Assembly: GCF_040939455.1 (NCBI RefSeq)
Contig: NC_134104.1
Span: 141,954,501 to 142,018,500 of the forward strand
From: Microcebus murinus
Lineage: Eukaryota; Chordata; Mammalia; Primates; Cheirogaleidae
Length of the DNA: 64,000 nt
Direction: 5' to 3'
Positions 45,935 to 57,810 of the stretch are shown piece after piece. Numbering within the stretch: the first letter of the stretch is position 1; each line of letters begins with the position of its first letter. Made by a program: the position numbers and the translations under genes. Below the pieces are notes generated by a model. The model did no database searches. It had not been told where the DNA came from and worked only from the letters and a program-made list of their open reading frames with translations.

Positions 45935-46115
45935 ATATTAAATTTCATTTTAACAGCAAGTCTAGGTCATTCCATTTATTGCTATTACTAATATTATTAT
46001 TTCTATTTTAACAAGAGGAAATTGAGAATCAGAAAAATTTTTAAGTGGTCAAATCATATAGCTAGATAAAAATCTCCACTCCTTTTGTATTGACTCTTAA
46101 TTCAGTGCTCTTTTA
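45935..46115 (+). mobile_element. MIR SINE
   Basis: 'tattattatttctattttaa', 'aagaggaaattgagaatcag', 'aagtggtcaaatcatatagc' and 'aattcagtgctcttttaat' follow the MIR 3' half. Confidence 0.65.
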
Positions 46116-46364
46116 ATAACAACATGATTGTATTATATTTAGTATTCATTAAATAAAAACTTCATCATATTTTCCTTCTAATAAATACATATTGACAACC
46201 AACTTTGAGGCCAATCTATAACTTCTGCAACACACACAAAAAGCAAAGCTCAATATCCCTTCTTCGGGCTTTCTTAATAATTTCTTCACACAGCTAAAAT
46301 AGTGGATGCTTATTACTTCATCTTATTGTGAATTTTATATATGTTTCTCTTTTTTGGAAATCAA

Positions 46365-46460
46365 AGAAATTGCATCTCTTATCTTTGTGGCCATGCCAGG
46401 CATAGTGCTTGAGCCATATGGGGCACTAGATGGATATTTGTTGAACTTAATCTTTTATAA
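46365..46460 (+). mobile_element. L2 3' end
   Basis: 'catctcttatctttgtggcc', 'atgccaggcatagtgcttga' and 'ggatatttgttgaactta' match the decayed L2 terminus. Confidence 0.5.
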
Positions 46461-47395
46461 CTATGCAGTGATGATTAAACTCAGATTGACTCATAATGTC
46501 ACCATTAATCATCAAAGACAAATGTAATTATCTTCAGAATACAAACCTGACTAACACAGGAAAATGGGATAAATTTAGAATTACTTTCAACAGCAAATAT
46601 TATGATATCCTTTCTAATCCCCCTAAATATTTGTTATTTTTAAAGGTTAACCTTATATTAATACTAATCACAAATAATTCATCTCTGATAATTATAGTTC
46701 AATAAATTTTATTATTTTGAAAAATTAGGACATGAAAATGAATCATTTGATTGAGCGACAAAGTCAACCTGCTAAATTGACTTCTCAGGAGCTAAGTTGG
46801 CCTGCTAAGTATATCTTGCAAGAGGTTCCTGACCTTTAAAATAACAAAAACTGAAGTATGGTAAAATACCCAATCTATGTTAATGAATCAACACCATCAA
46901 GCTGAGGATCTTAAACTTTAATTTTATATGGAGTAAAAAAAACTTGAGAAGAAAAAGAAAAGTGATGATAAGGAAGAAAAAGTGATAAGAAGAAGCCAGA
47001 ACTCTAACGGTCATAATGTTACAAAGAAGAAGAGAATTTGAACAGAATCTAGTTCAGCCCTGAAATGTATACATTTTAGGGATGTCTAGTCCTCTTTCCA
47101 CTCCTCTCGCTGAGAATTCCAAATTCAGTGTTCGTCGAGGTGTATTGTCCATCTTCAAAGTTCAAAACTCAAGTTTCCATCCATAACAGCAAGGAGAACT
47201 GGCAAAAGGCAGTTCTGAGATTTGTCATGAATGAGGATTTCTCTCATCGCCCAGATGACTAGATGAAGAGGTGGTGGAATACTGATAACAGATTGGCAAC
47301 TGGCCAAGGCAGCCTGGCCCTGGATTGATACTGGCTGGATCTTTTATTTCAGGATCTGGAATAGAGCACAGTGTCCATTTTGGCAGCTGACATCT
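46461..47395. other. Unassigned sequence
   Basis: No gene or named repeat recognised. Confidence 0.4.
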
Positions 47396-47655
47396 CTTCC
47401 TGGGCTGGATCCATCTGACACAGAGACAGGCTGGCGATGATAAACTCAAGCATTATTTCTTTGTATACACAAAATCAAACTTAGTTTCCTCTGTTTCAAA
47501 TTCCACCCTCAGGGTCCCACCATCTCTATTTTTAAGTACTTGAACTTAAAATACCACATTCTGTCTCAGAAAATTCAAAAAAACCCAAACAAGCAAATGA
47601 AATTATCTTTTAAAGGGCCCAATATTCATTACGCAAGAAGTCTAGAGGAGGGACA
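47396..47655 (+). repeat. Direct-repeat pair, copy 1
   Basis: Shares an extended, diverged alignment with 51222-51475 in the same orientation: 'ggctggatccatctgacaca', 'agtttcctctgtttcaaatt', 'ttaagtacttgaactt' and 'cagtattcat'-like words occur in the same order and spacing. Family unknown; the two could be copies of an old dispersed repeat or the two ends of one element. Confidence 0.6.
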
Positions 47656-47844
47656 TTGGTTGGTAGATCATGTACCATCTTCTTAACTCCTCACCTTAAC
47701 ACAAAAGGGTCTTCTCTGTCTGTTGGAGCTCCATTTCTGTAAAGAGTTTTTACCAATGGAATACCAAAGACCGCTTCAAAAATTCATTTTACTTTAGAGT
47801 ACCCATAGGGAAAAATACATAAAACACAAAACACATAGATAAAT

Positions 47845-50048
47845 TATTTTTTAATTTTAATTTTTAATTTGTAGAATTTTTAAATTGATGCATAGTAATT
47901 GTACACATTGATAGGTACATATTCATATTGCAATACATATAGTGTATGTATAGTGATCAGATCAGGGTAATTGGCATATCCATCATCTAAAGCATTTATT
48001 ATTTCATTGTGTTTGGAAAATTCAATATCATTCTTCTAGGTATTTGAAACTATATCATATGGTCATCCTATTGTGCTATAGAACATTAGAACTTATTCCT
48101 CCTATTTATCTGTAATTTTGTATCCTTTGAGAAAGCTCTCCCTATCCCCCACTTTCTCCTACCCTCCCCAGGCTCTCGCATATTCTGTTCTACTATTTAT
48201 TTACTTCTATATGATCAACATTTTTATAGCTTCCGCATATAAATGAGAACATGTAATGTTTAACTGTATGTTTCTGGTTTATTTCATTTAATGTAATGTG
48301 TTCCAGTTCCATCCATGTTACCATGAATAACAGGATTTCATTCTTCTTTATGCCTGAATAGTATTCCATTATGTATATGTATATTCCACATTTCTATATC
48401 TATTCATTTGTTTTTGGACTTCTAGGTTGATTCCATGTCTTGGCTATTGTGAAACTGCTGTAATAGATATGGCTATTGTGAAACTGCTGTAATAAATATG
48501 TAATAAGTAAATAAATGTGCAGATGTCTTTTCAATATACTGATTTTCTTTCCTTTGGATAAATGCCTAGTAGTGGGATTGCTGGATCCTATAATAGCTCT
48601 ATTCATATCTTTTTGAGGAACCTCCATACTGTTCACCATAGTGGCTATACTAGTTTACATTCCCACCAACAGTGTATGAGAGTTCCCTTTTCTCTACATT
48701 CTCACCAGCATTTGTTATTTTTTGTCTTTTTAATGGAAGCCATCTTAACTGGAGTCAGATCACACCTCATTGCGGTTTTAATTCACATTTCCCTGATGGC
48801 TAGGGATGTTGAGTGTTTTTACATATTTATTGGCCAATTGCATGTCTTCTTTTGAGAAATGTCAGTTTAGATCATTTTAAAATTAGATTTTTTTTCGCTG
48901 TTGAGATATTTGAGTTCCTTGTATATTCTGAATATTAATCCATTACATGAATATTTTGTGAATATTTTCTGCCATTCTGTAGGTTGTCTTCTCACTCCAT
49001 TGATTGTTTCCTTGGCTGTGCAGAGCTTTTTAGTTCAATATAATCCTATTTGTTTACTTTTGCTTTTGTTGCCTGTGCTTTATGGTCTTATTCATAAAAT
49101 TTTTTCTCAGACCAATGTCTCAAAGCAGTTCCCCTATGTTTTTTCCTAGTAGTTTTAGTACAGATCTTACATTTAGATCTTTGATTCATTTTGAGTTGAT
49201 TTTTATAGACGGTGAGAGGCAGGGCTCTCATTTCATTCTTGTGTATATGGATATACAGTTTTCTTAGAACCATTTATTGAAGAGACTGTCCTTCCTACAA
49301 TTTATGTTCTCAATGACTTTGTCAAATATCAGTTGGCTATAGATACATGAGTTAATTTCTGAGTTCTCTATTATGTTCCATTGATTCATATTTCTGTTTT
49401 AATTTCAGTACTATGCTGTTTTGGCTACTACAGATTTGTAGTATATTTTGAAATCTGGTAATGTGATGCCTCCAGCTTTGTTCTTTTTGCTCAGCATTGC
49501 TTTGGCTAATTGGGATCTTTTGTGGTTCTATATAAATTTTAGGATGCCTTTTTCTATTTCTGTGCTTATTGTCATTGGTATATTGATAGGGATTGCATTG
49601 AATCTGTAGATTACTTTGGATAGTATGGTTATTTTAACAATATTGCTTCCTCTGATCCATGAGTATGGTATGTATTTTCCATTTTTTAAAATGTCCTCTT
49701 CAATTGCTTTCATCAGTGTTTTATAGTTTTATTCGTAGAGGTCTTTCACTTTCATGGCTGTTTTATTTCTAGGGTTTCTTTTGTGGCTAGTATAAATGGT
49801 ATTTCCTTCTAAATTCCTTTTTCAGCTAGTTTCTTGCTTGTGTCTAGAAATGCTACAGATTTTTTAATGCTGATTTTGTATCCTGCAACTTTACTGAATT
49901 AATTTATCAGTTCCAACAGTTTTTTGGTAGAGTCTTTAGGTTTTCCTCTTTGAAATCATGGTGTCGTCTAGCAGAGACAATTTAACTTCCTTCTTTCCAA
50001 CTTGGATGCCCTTTATTTCTTTCTCTTGCCTAATTACTTTGGTTAGAT
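47845..50048 (-). mobile_element. Long L1 (L1PB/L1MA-like), 3' UTR to ORF2
   Basis: Reverse-oriented. The 3' UTR is at the left ('gtacacattgataggtacat', 'tggcatatccatcatctaaa', 'cttctatatgatcaacattt'). Then comes ORF2 to the right ('atgcctagtagtgggattgc', 'cattcccaccaacagtgtat', 'tgcctgtgctttatggtctt', 'gggattgcattgaatctgta', 'ccctttatttctttctcttg'). It is truncated within ORF2. It carries a 29-bp tandem duplication at 48441-48498. Stops throughout. Confidence 0.92.
48441..48498. repeat. Tandem duplication, 2 x 29 bp, within L1
   Basis: Units at 48441-48469 and 48470-48498 start 'tggctattgtgaaactgctg' and match at 28 of 29 positions. Confidence 0.95.
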
Positions 50049-51221
50049 TAATGAATTATTATATATCAAACACCCATGTATCACAGCACTGGTCAAGAAA
50101 ACAGAATGTTTTCTGAATTCTAGAAGCCCTCTTAGTGTCCTTCATAATCATAATTTTGTCTCCTAAATTGCCTCTTTCAAATTTGACAAATGCCCCCAGG
50201 GGAAAGTCAGCCCCCATAATCTATAGTGGGCAATTCCTCCCTATCATTTGAAGGAGCTCAGATGTTTTCAAGCACAAGTGTTGGTCCAGTTTTCAAGTTA
50301 TCTGCAATGGGACATTCAAATGATCTAGTACTCTGGTGTTGAGAAAAAAACGCACACAAGTCTCTTCTTTTGGTATTTGTTCTTTTTGTATCTCACGGTG
50401 ACTCTTCCTCTCAGAGATAATCAAGGTATCTATCTCTCTGACACCTGTTTTGCTAAGGCAGTAACAATAACACACACTTTAGTGTAAGAAATGGCTTTCT
50501 GTCACCTAGAGAAGAGAAAATTAATGTCCCAGAGAGAGGTGGTAAAATATCCGTTTTTACAGGAACGCATATTTCCTGATTCCTGTGGACCACATGACAC
50601 TGTAAATATCAATCAGAATTTCAAAAGCGAAATTAAAGTTGCTGAAATAATTTCAATGCTGTTCTCTGACTTGACCCAAATCCAATTCTGTAAAAAAATT
50701 CTAAAGTAGAGTTAGTCGGGCATATCCAAAATTTCTGCATTCAATTTCCTATTTGTGCTAGAAACCCGAAGAGGGTTTAGGATAAGATGAAAAGTGAAAG
50801 CCTTTGGGTCATATGGGCTTCTCCTAGATCAGGCTATAAGGAGTGATCCTCTGATTAGTTTATAGGAGGGAAAAAAGCAGTACTTCTTATTAGTGTTTCC
50901 ACCATAACTAAACTTATGAGGTGTGAAAAACCTGCTATTTTTTTTTTTCTGAGTAGGCTGCTGAATTCTGGAACTACTATAGGAAAAGCTTCCCTAAGCT
51001 TAGTATTGAAATACAGGTAAGACTAGGCACACTTCCATCTTCTTCCTGAACTTCCTGAAGAGAAAATGAGTTCCAATCCTATTAAGGAATTTTCCATTGC
51101 AATTTTGAGGTAAAGCAATATGGGCATGAGGAAATGTAAAAGATACCTTTATAATGTCAGTTTACACAGAGTTTTCTTTTTGTCTGCCCATATTTGGCAC
51201 CAGGTATCTTTTTTTTATTTT
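50049..51221. other. Unassigned sequence
   Basis: No gene or named repeat recognised. Small open frames have no domain. Confidence 0.4.
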
Positions 51222-51475
51222 CTTCTGGTGCTGGCTCCACCTGACCCAGAGTCAGGCTGGGATGGGTTCAGGCCTCAAACATCATCTGCTTGCACATGCA
51301 ATATTAAGCCTGGCTTGCTTTCCTCTGAGTTTCTCCTTTAGAGTTTCACCACTTCTACCCTTAAGTGCTTGGCTCTACAATGGTTAATGCCACCTTCTTT
51401 CTCAGAACAAAAACATGAATAAAATCAGGTTTTAATAGACTCAGTATTCACCAAACTTCTGGAGAAGAGATGGTT
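51222..51475 (+). repeat. Direct-repeat pair, copy 2
   Basis: Counterpart of 47396-47655: 'ggctccacctgacccagagt', 'gctttcctctgagtttctcc', 'cttaagtgcttggct' and 'actcagtattcaccaaactt'. The repeat explains the overlapping 73- and 77-codon frames. Confidence 0.6.
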
Positions 51476-52480
51476 GTGGGAACTATAGCATGGAGATTCC
51501 AAGACTGGTTCACATCCAAAAGCCCAGGACACTGTGGCAATGAGGAGACAACCAAAGAATACCTGTAGGAATGGCATTAAGAAAGAGTCACGGATCGACG
51601 TGTTTACCAAAGAAGAAAAGACATGTCCAAAAACCAGCTGGGTAACATCACAACTTCAACACTACTAGACCTCACGATGTGGGGCTGGGGTAAAGATCAA
51701 CAGTGAGCATGGTGGGAGGAGAAGAGAGAGTATGGTAGCAAGGAAAGTCTCCAGAAAAAGACTTGAGAAATTTTAAGCTTTGCTTTCACAAGGAATCCAA
51801 GTGATTTGATCACACGAATTAAAAAACAAAAAGACCTAATGTTTAATTGAGATTTGGTCAATGGGAAGCTTAATGCCAAAGTTCAAGGCGACCTGCTACA
51901 AACCAGGTAGCAGGTATCTGTTACAAACCAGGTAACCAGTATCTTTTGAATTGTATATTTGTTTTATTCCCTCCTCCTATTTACATAATTTGTATTTTTA
52001 AAATATTCCGGTTTTTATGTATGCAAATATATTATTTTCTACAGTCTGCCTATCTTCTCAAGAATTTTAAATTGATCGCAGCTTACATAAATAAATAATT
52101 AAAATCAAGCTAAAATGGATAATAGAAATCAATTTAAGAAAGCACTGAAAAGCAACCTATAGTCTGAAAAAAAGCAAGGTAGAGGGAAAATTAGGCAATT
52201 ATAAGTTTTATGGTTGTTTCTTGGTAGCTGAGCTGCAGTCCCATTGTAGGTGAGATTACAGAAGAATTGGTGTTAACTCAAGATATGGGGAGAACAACAA
52301 TCCATGCAGAGGAACCAGTAACGAATTAAAAGTCTTAGAGGGAGAAAGAACATAGTAGATTTAGGGAACAATCTACCATATGGAGTAGAAATAGGGCAGA
52401 AGAGGATTCCTTGATAGTTAGCCAAGCAAGGACCTGTGTCATATCCTATAGAAGAGGAGAATTATTGAGCTTCAGAAGGG
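51476..52480. other. Unassigned sequence
   Basis: No gene or named repeat recognised. A short near-duplication, 'ctacaaaccaggtagcaggt' and 'gttacaaaccaggtaaccag', lies at about 51895-51940. Confidence 0.4.
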
Positions 52481-52811
52481 CACCTCTTGTATTACCCTGG
52501 CTAGAGCTAGAGACCACTCTACTAAGTGAAGTATCCCAAGAATGAAAAAACAAGCACCACATGTACTCACCATCAAATTGGCATTAACTGATCAACACTT
52601 ACATGCACGTATAGTGGTAACATTCATCTGGTGTCGGGCAGTAGGATGGGGGAGGAAGAAATGGGAATATTCACACCTAATGGGTGTGGTGCACACCATC
52701 TGGGGGATGGACATGCTTGAAGCTCTGACTCAGGCAGGGCAAAGGCAATATACATGACCTAAACATTTGTACCCCTATAATATGCTGAAATAAAAAAAAA
52801 ATTAAAAAAAA
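52481..52811 (+). mobile_element. Strepsirrhine L1 3' end
   Basis: Starts in the ORF2 end ('cacctcttgtattaccctgg', 'ctactaagtgaagtatccca'). It continues through the 3' UTR ('accatctgggggatggacat', 'cttgaagctctgactcagg') to 'aaacatttgtacccctataa' and an A-rich tail. No clear TSD. Confidence 0.9.
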
Positions 52812-53722
52812 GGAATGAAACATGATCACATTTGTGTCTAAGTAATGGTGCCCTGGTAGCAATTAAATGGAAAAGGTGCTGCAGGGGACTGATAGGGATA
52901 AAGGAGCCTCTTATACATTTGTAGGTGTAAAGCCATATTCTCTAAAGATTGAGATCAAGTATTCCATGGGATGGTTGTTTAATGCTTTGCATGTTTTTGA
53001 TCACTTTTGACCTATTTACATATGTTTGTTTTTCATTTTTAATCTCTAATTTATTTGCAGCTGTCATTATTATGCATCTTTTGTGGTGAATAATCTAAGA
53101 GTTGGAATAATCTAAGTATCTATAGAAAGGGAATTAATTGAAACAACCTAAATGTCCAGTCACTGGTAGATATTTAAATAAATTAGGATAGATCATAAGG
53201 CAGTAAGTATGGTAAGAATTGTTATGTATACACAAATATTTTCTATTATGTATGATTCATATTCATAATAGAAATGTACACACATGACCCATAAATACAT
53301 GACCCATGTACACACATGACCCATATATATACACACATATATGTTGAGATATATGAATATATATCTAAATAAATATATACATTTAGGTATAAAGAGATCT
53401 GTATGTTTAAATTTTGTTCAATATAGGAGGATATGCATTAACATGCACAATATAATTGCCTTTGGCAACTATATGCCTTTGGAAATTATGTGTCCTTTTT
53501 AGGCTTGCATTTTCTCAGCTGTAATTATGTTCTATAATGCATCAGACTTTTATTTAAATAAAACAAAATAACCTTTAGAAAGTAATACATCCTCATATTA
53601 ATGTTAAAATAGTAATTAGTAATAGTCCTTTTCCCCATCCTAAACACTCTAGTCTCAATCCATAAAAGTCACAAATGTCAACAAGTTATTGTGTATGGAT
53701 CTGAGCATTTTCTAAGCACCTA
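52812..53722. other. Mostly unassigned AT-rich sequence
   Basis: About 53145-53200 resembles an old L1 3' piece ('acaacctaaatgtccagtca'). 53275-53330 holds an imperfect repeat of 'gtacacacatgacccat', followed by a TATA/CA-rich tract to about 53400. Confidence 0.4.
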
Positions 53723-53737
53723 TAAGAATACATGTAT

Positions 53738-53809
53738 GGGGGGGAAATGGCAACATACATAACCTAAACATTTGTATCTCCATAATATGCAGAAATGAAA
53801 GAAAAAGAA
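53738..53809 (+). mobile_element. Short strepsirrhine L1 3' end with 14-bp TSD
   Basis: A G-run, 'catacataacctaaacattt', 'gtatctccataatatgcaga' and an A-rich tail. Flanked by aagaatacatgtat (53724-53737) and aagaatatacgtat (53810-53823), 12 of 14 identical. Confidence 0.85.
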
Positions 53810-53878
53810 AAGAATATACGTATATATGTGTCTATATACACAACATGAATATATTTGATATAATGTATATGACATATG

Positions 53879-54828
53879 AGAACCCAAGAATAAAGCCACA
53901 TACCTACAACCAAGTGATTTTCAACAAAGAAGATAAAAACATATACTGGGGAAAGGACATCCTATCCAATAAATGGTCCTGGGAAAATAGGATAGCCACA
54001 TGCAGAAGAATGAAACTGACTCCATATCTCTCACCATAAATAAAAATTAACTCAGGATAGATTAAAGACTTAAACATAAGATCTGAAACAATAAAAATTC
54101 TGGAAGAAAACCTAGGAAAAAACTCTTCTCAACATTGGCCTGGGCAAAAATTTATAACGAAAACCTCAAATGCAAATACTACAACAACAAAAATATATAA
54201 ATCAAACTTAATTAAACTAAAAAGACTCTGCATACCAAAAGAAATAATCAACAGAGTAAATGGACAGCCTACAGAATGGGAGAAAATATTTACAAACTAT
54301 ACATCTGACAAAGGACTAGTATCCAGAATCTATAAGAAACTCAAACAAATCCACAAGAAAGCAATGAATAACCCCATTGAAAAGTGGGCAAAAGACATGA
54401 TAGATTTTTTTAAAGAACATATACAAAGGACCAGTAAACATATGAAAAAATGTTTAACATCACTACTTATCAGGGAAATGCAAATTAAAACCACAATGAG
54501 ATACCACCTTACCCATGCCAGAATGGCCGTTACTATATTAACAAATGACAGATGTTGTCATGGATACAGTGGGAAGGGAATGCTTTTACAATGTTGGTGG
54601 GAATGCAAATTTGTACACCCTCTATGAAAAACAGTATAAAAATTCCTCAAACAACTAACAATAGACCTACCATTTGATCCAACAATCCCACTACCAAAGA
54701 TCTACCCAAAGGAAAAGAAGGCATTTATAAAAAAGACACCTGCACCCCAATATTCATCACAGCACAATTCACAATTACGAAGTTATAGAATCAACCTAAG
54801 TTCCCACCAATTGATGAGTGGATAAAGA

Positions 54829-54920
<92 letters not shown>

Positions 54921-55289
54921 TACACACATCATGGAGTACTACACAGCCATAAAAATAGTGGAATAGTGGCTTTTTAAACAACTTGGATGGAACTAGAGAC
55001 CATTATCCTAAGTGAAGTATCTCAAGAATGAAAATACAAATACATGTTCTTATTTATAAGTGGGAGCTAAATGATGGATATATATGGTTATAAAGTGGTA
55101 GAATGGGCATTGGAAACTATGAAGGGGGAGGGTAGAAAGGGAGTAAGGGATAAAAAAAATTACCTATTGGGTACAATATACACAATTCTGGTGGCAGGTA
55201 CACTAAAAGCCCTGACTTCAGCATCATACAATTCATCCGTGTAACAAAAAACACTTTTACCCCCTAAAACAATTAAAATTTAAAAAGAG
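53879..55289 (+). mobile_element. L1 (L1PB/L1MA-like), ORF2 end and 3' UTR
   Basis: 'tactggggaaaggacatcct', 'taaatggtcctgggaaaata', 'gaagaaaacctaggaaaaaa', 'gaatgggagaaaatatttac', 'ccattgaaaagtgggcaaaa', 'tcatggagtactacacagcc' and the 3' UTR 'ataagtgggagctaaatgat' to 'cttttaccccctaaaac'. Frames at 54364-54627 are ORF2 remnants. A CT/CA microsatellite has expanded inside it. Confidence 0.92.
54832..54928. repeat. Compound (CT)n(CA)n microsatellite within L1
   Basis: (CT)n at 54832-54880, then (CA)n with small interruptions to 54928. It sits where the L1 has its AT-rich 'gtggtatatatacac'-type segment just before 'catggagtac'. Confidence 0.97.
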
Positions 55290-55380
55290 AATATATTTTA
55301 TATAATACATACTACATATATAATATATACTCACATATATTAATACATATTATATATAATACAATATATATGCAAGAATA
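55290..55380. repeat. AT-rich (TATA)n tract
   Basis: Low-complexity tata/acata sequence directly after the L1 tail. Confidence 0.8.
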
Positions 55381-55502
55381 TACATTTTGCATACAATGAT
55401 ATACACATATGTGTAATCTCATATGTACACATGTTTAAATGTAATCATTGTTGGTGATGAAAGTAGTAACAGACTCTCACAACTTGTTTCTAATAAGATT
55501 AA

Positions 55503-55740
55503 GAACTAATATTTATCAGATGCCTCTTATGTGATAAGCAGGGTCCATTTTTATATATAACGAATTATTATATTTATTTCTTTACCCTTATAACACACCC
55601 CTGAGGTAGTTACTGTTATCATTCTCCCTATATCAGTGAGGAAAATGAGACATAGAAGAGTTAAATAACTTTCCTAACATCAGATAGGATGAGAGAGAAC
55701 CAGGATTTGTAATTAGTCTGGCTATGCAAACTTTGCTTTG
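55503..55740 (+). mobile_element. MIR SINE
   Basis: A nearly full-length MIR is recognisable: 'agaactaatatttatcagat', 'cttataacacacccctgagg', 'tagttactgttatcattctc', 'gtgaggaaaatgagacatag' and 'gagaaccaggatttgtaatt'. Confidence 0.85.
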
Positions 55741-56089
55741 AGTACATTTTTCAGGTATTTATTGAATGATTTAATTTTATGTTGATTGCCTTTCATCATT
55801 TTTATTACATTTTCTTTTTAATTCATAAGTTATTTGAATAGTCAAGAAATTAGAGTTCTATGTTGCAAATATTATCTAGTTTTTATTTTTATTTATTTTA
55901 TTACTAGTAAATTAACTTAACTGAATATATTATTCTTTGATGGCTTTTGAGTATTTGCTTACAGTTTAAAATACTTCCCCCATTTTACCATAAACATATT
56001 TGTCTATGTGTTGTTTTTAATTTTGGTATTTTACATTTACATTTTTAATCAGTGTGATTTTTATTTATATGCAATAAACTTTTAAACGC
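55741..56089. other. Unassigned AT-rich sequence
   Basis: No gene or named repeat recognised. Confidence 0.4.
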
Positions 56090-56445
56090 AATATAGGAAT
56101 GTAATTTGACAGTATCTAATATATTTAAATTTGTGCATACCCTTGAAACACAGAAATTTCATTTCTGGGAACATTGTCTACATAAGCTCCATTTTTGTAC
56201 TAGGAGATAAGCTTGAGGATTTTCTTGAAAACATTATCTTTAGAAGAAAAATAATTGAAGAAAGCTAAGTTTCCATATGAAAGAAAATGGTTAAAATATG
56301 GTATAGTCATAAAAATTGAATGTTATAAACCTATGAAAATGAATTAACCAGATTTTTACTTGCACAGATACCATTTTGAATGACATAGTATGTTGAATGC
56401 AATGCTACTTTTATATGGTTTTAAATTTTGAAAAACAAAAGGAAA
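56090..56445 (+). mobile_element. Old L1M 3' fragment
   Basis: 'gaaatttcatttctgggaac', 'gaagaaaataattgaaga', 'gttaaaatatggtatagtca' and 'aatgacatagtatgttgaat' follow the order of the L1M ORF2 3' end. Strongly diverged. Confidence 0.5.
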
Positions 56446-56460
56446 AAATGTTCGGGAATA

Positions 56461-56765
56461 TAGTAGTTGCCCCCTTGTCCATAGGGAATGTTCCAAGACA
56501 CTCAGTGGATGCCTGCAATCGCAGATAGTACTGGACCCAATATATACTTTTTTCCTATCCATACATTCCTATGACAAAGTTTAATTTATAAATTAGGTGC
56601 AATAATAGATTAACAACAATATTAAAATAGAACAATTATAACAATACTGTATAGTAAAATTCATGTGAATATGGTCTTTTTCTCTCTCTCTCAAAATATC
56701 TTCTTATATTGCACCACAGATAACTGAAACCATGAAAGCTAATTGAAGATAAAGGGAGATTATTG
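56461..56765 (+). mobile_element. Tigger-type non-autonomous DNA transposon, TA target
   Basis: Left end 'tagtagttgcccccttgtcc', right end '..aaagggagattattg', decayed inverted repeats. The body has 'gttccaagacactcagtgga', 'gcctgcaatcgcagatagta' and 'caaagtttaatttataaatt'. TA duplication at 56459-56460 and 56766-56767. The body is internally deleted and has no transposase. Confidence 0.85.
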
Positions 56766-57099
56766 TACATATGTATTATAAAATTATAAAGGTATTCACG
56801 AGTGTGGTAAACACTAGCATTAAGACAGTGCTTACTTCTCATGGAAAAGAGGAGATGTGATATGAGAAGGGCACAGAAAGCTTCCATCACAGTTGTAATG
56901 GTTTAGTTTTTACGATATTTAGTGAGCGCCTAAGTGATTATACTATTCTATGTTATTCTCCTCTGGGCTTCCCTCCACCCCAAGAGTGAGGTGAGACTCC
57001 ACTGTTCTTTTGCAAATGATTAGCCAGTTCATTCTCAAATAACATTAACTTAATAATCCCTCCTCTCACTAATTTGTAACAAATCCTTCAGTGTACATT
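56766..57099. other. Unassigned sequence
   Basis: No gene or named repeat recognised. Confidence 0.4.
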
Positions 57100-57810
57100 A
57101 AATTCTCCATGTGCATTTGAGCCTATTCCTGAATTCTCTATTGTACTCTATTGACCTCTTTATCTCTTCTATCCCAGCATTAAATTGTTTTGTTCCTGTG
57201 GCTTCACACTCCCATTTAATATTTACTAATTTTCCCCAGAATTTCTTAGATGTTTTGGAGTGAATATCTTATCAGATGAATTTTGATACTTTGTGTTATT
57301 TTAAAAAATTTTTCAGGATATCTCAATATAAGAGAATTTATGGAAATTTTGCATTCCTTTTCAAATAGCTTTCCATTTATTTTTCTTCATTAATCTTCTT
57401 CTGTAAGATTATAAAGCTTACTTTCTACAGATACAATATATATCTTGTTATATTTATTTTCAGGAATTGTATCTGTTTTTAGCTACTGTGAATCAAGAAT
57501 TTTTTCCCTCCATTATAATTCCTATCTGGTCATTATTTTAGAAAAGTATTTTTATTTTTATATATTAAATCCATACAAACCACCTGATTGGTTTCTTATT
57601 GTTCTATAATAGTTGATTCATTTGGATTTTCTAGATATACAATAATTTTATAGAAATACTGATGATTTTGCATCTCACTTTTTGTTTTAATACCTGTTGT
57701 TCTCTTCTTTTATATAATTACCTAGCTACTATTTCCAGATCACTTTTAAATATAGATGAATATAGAAATCCTTGTCTTGTTCCTGACATTCATTGGAATG
57801 CCTGCATTGT
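57100..57810 (-). mobile_element. Old L1 ORF2 fragment
   Basis: Complement of ORF2: 'gaattctctattgtactcta', 'tctcaatataagagaattta', 'caggaattgtatctgttttt' and 'gaaatccttgtcttgttcct'. Strongly diverged. Confidence 0.6.
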
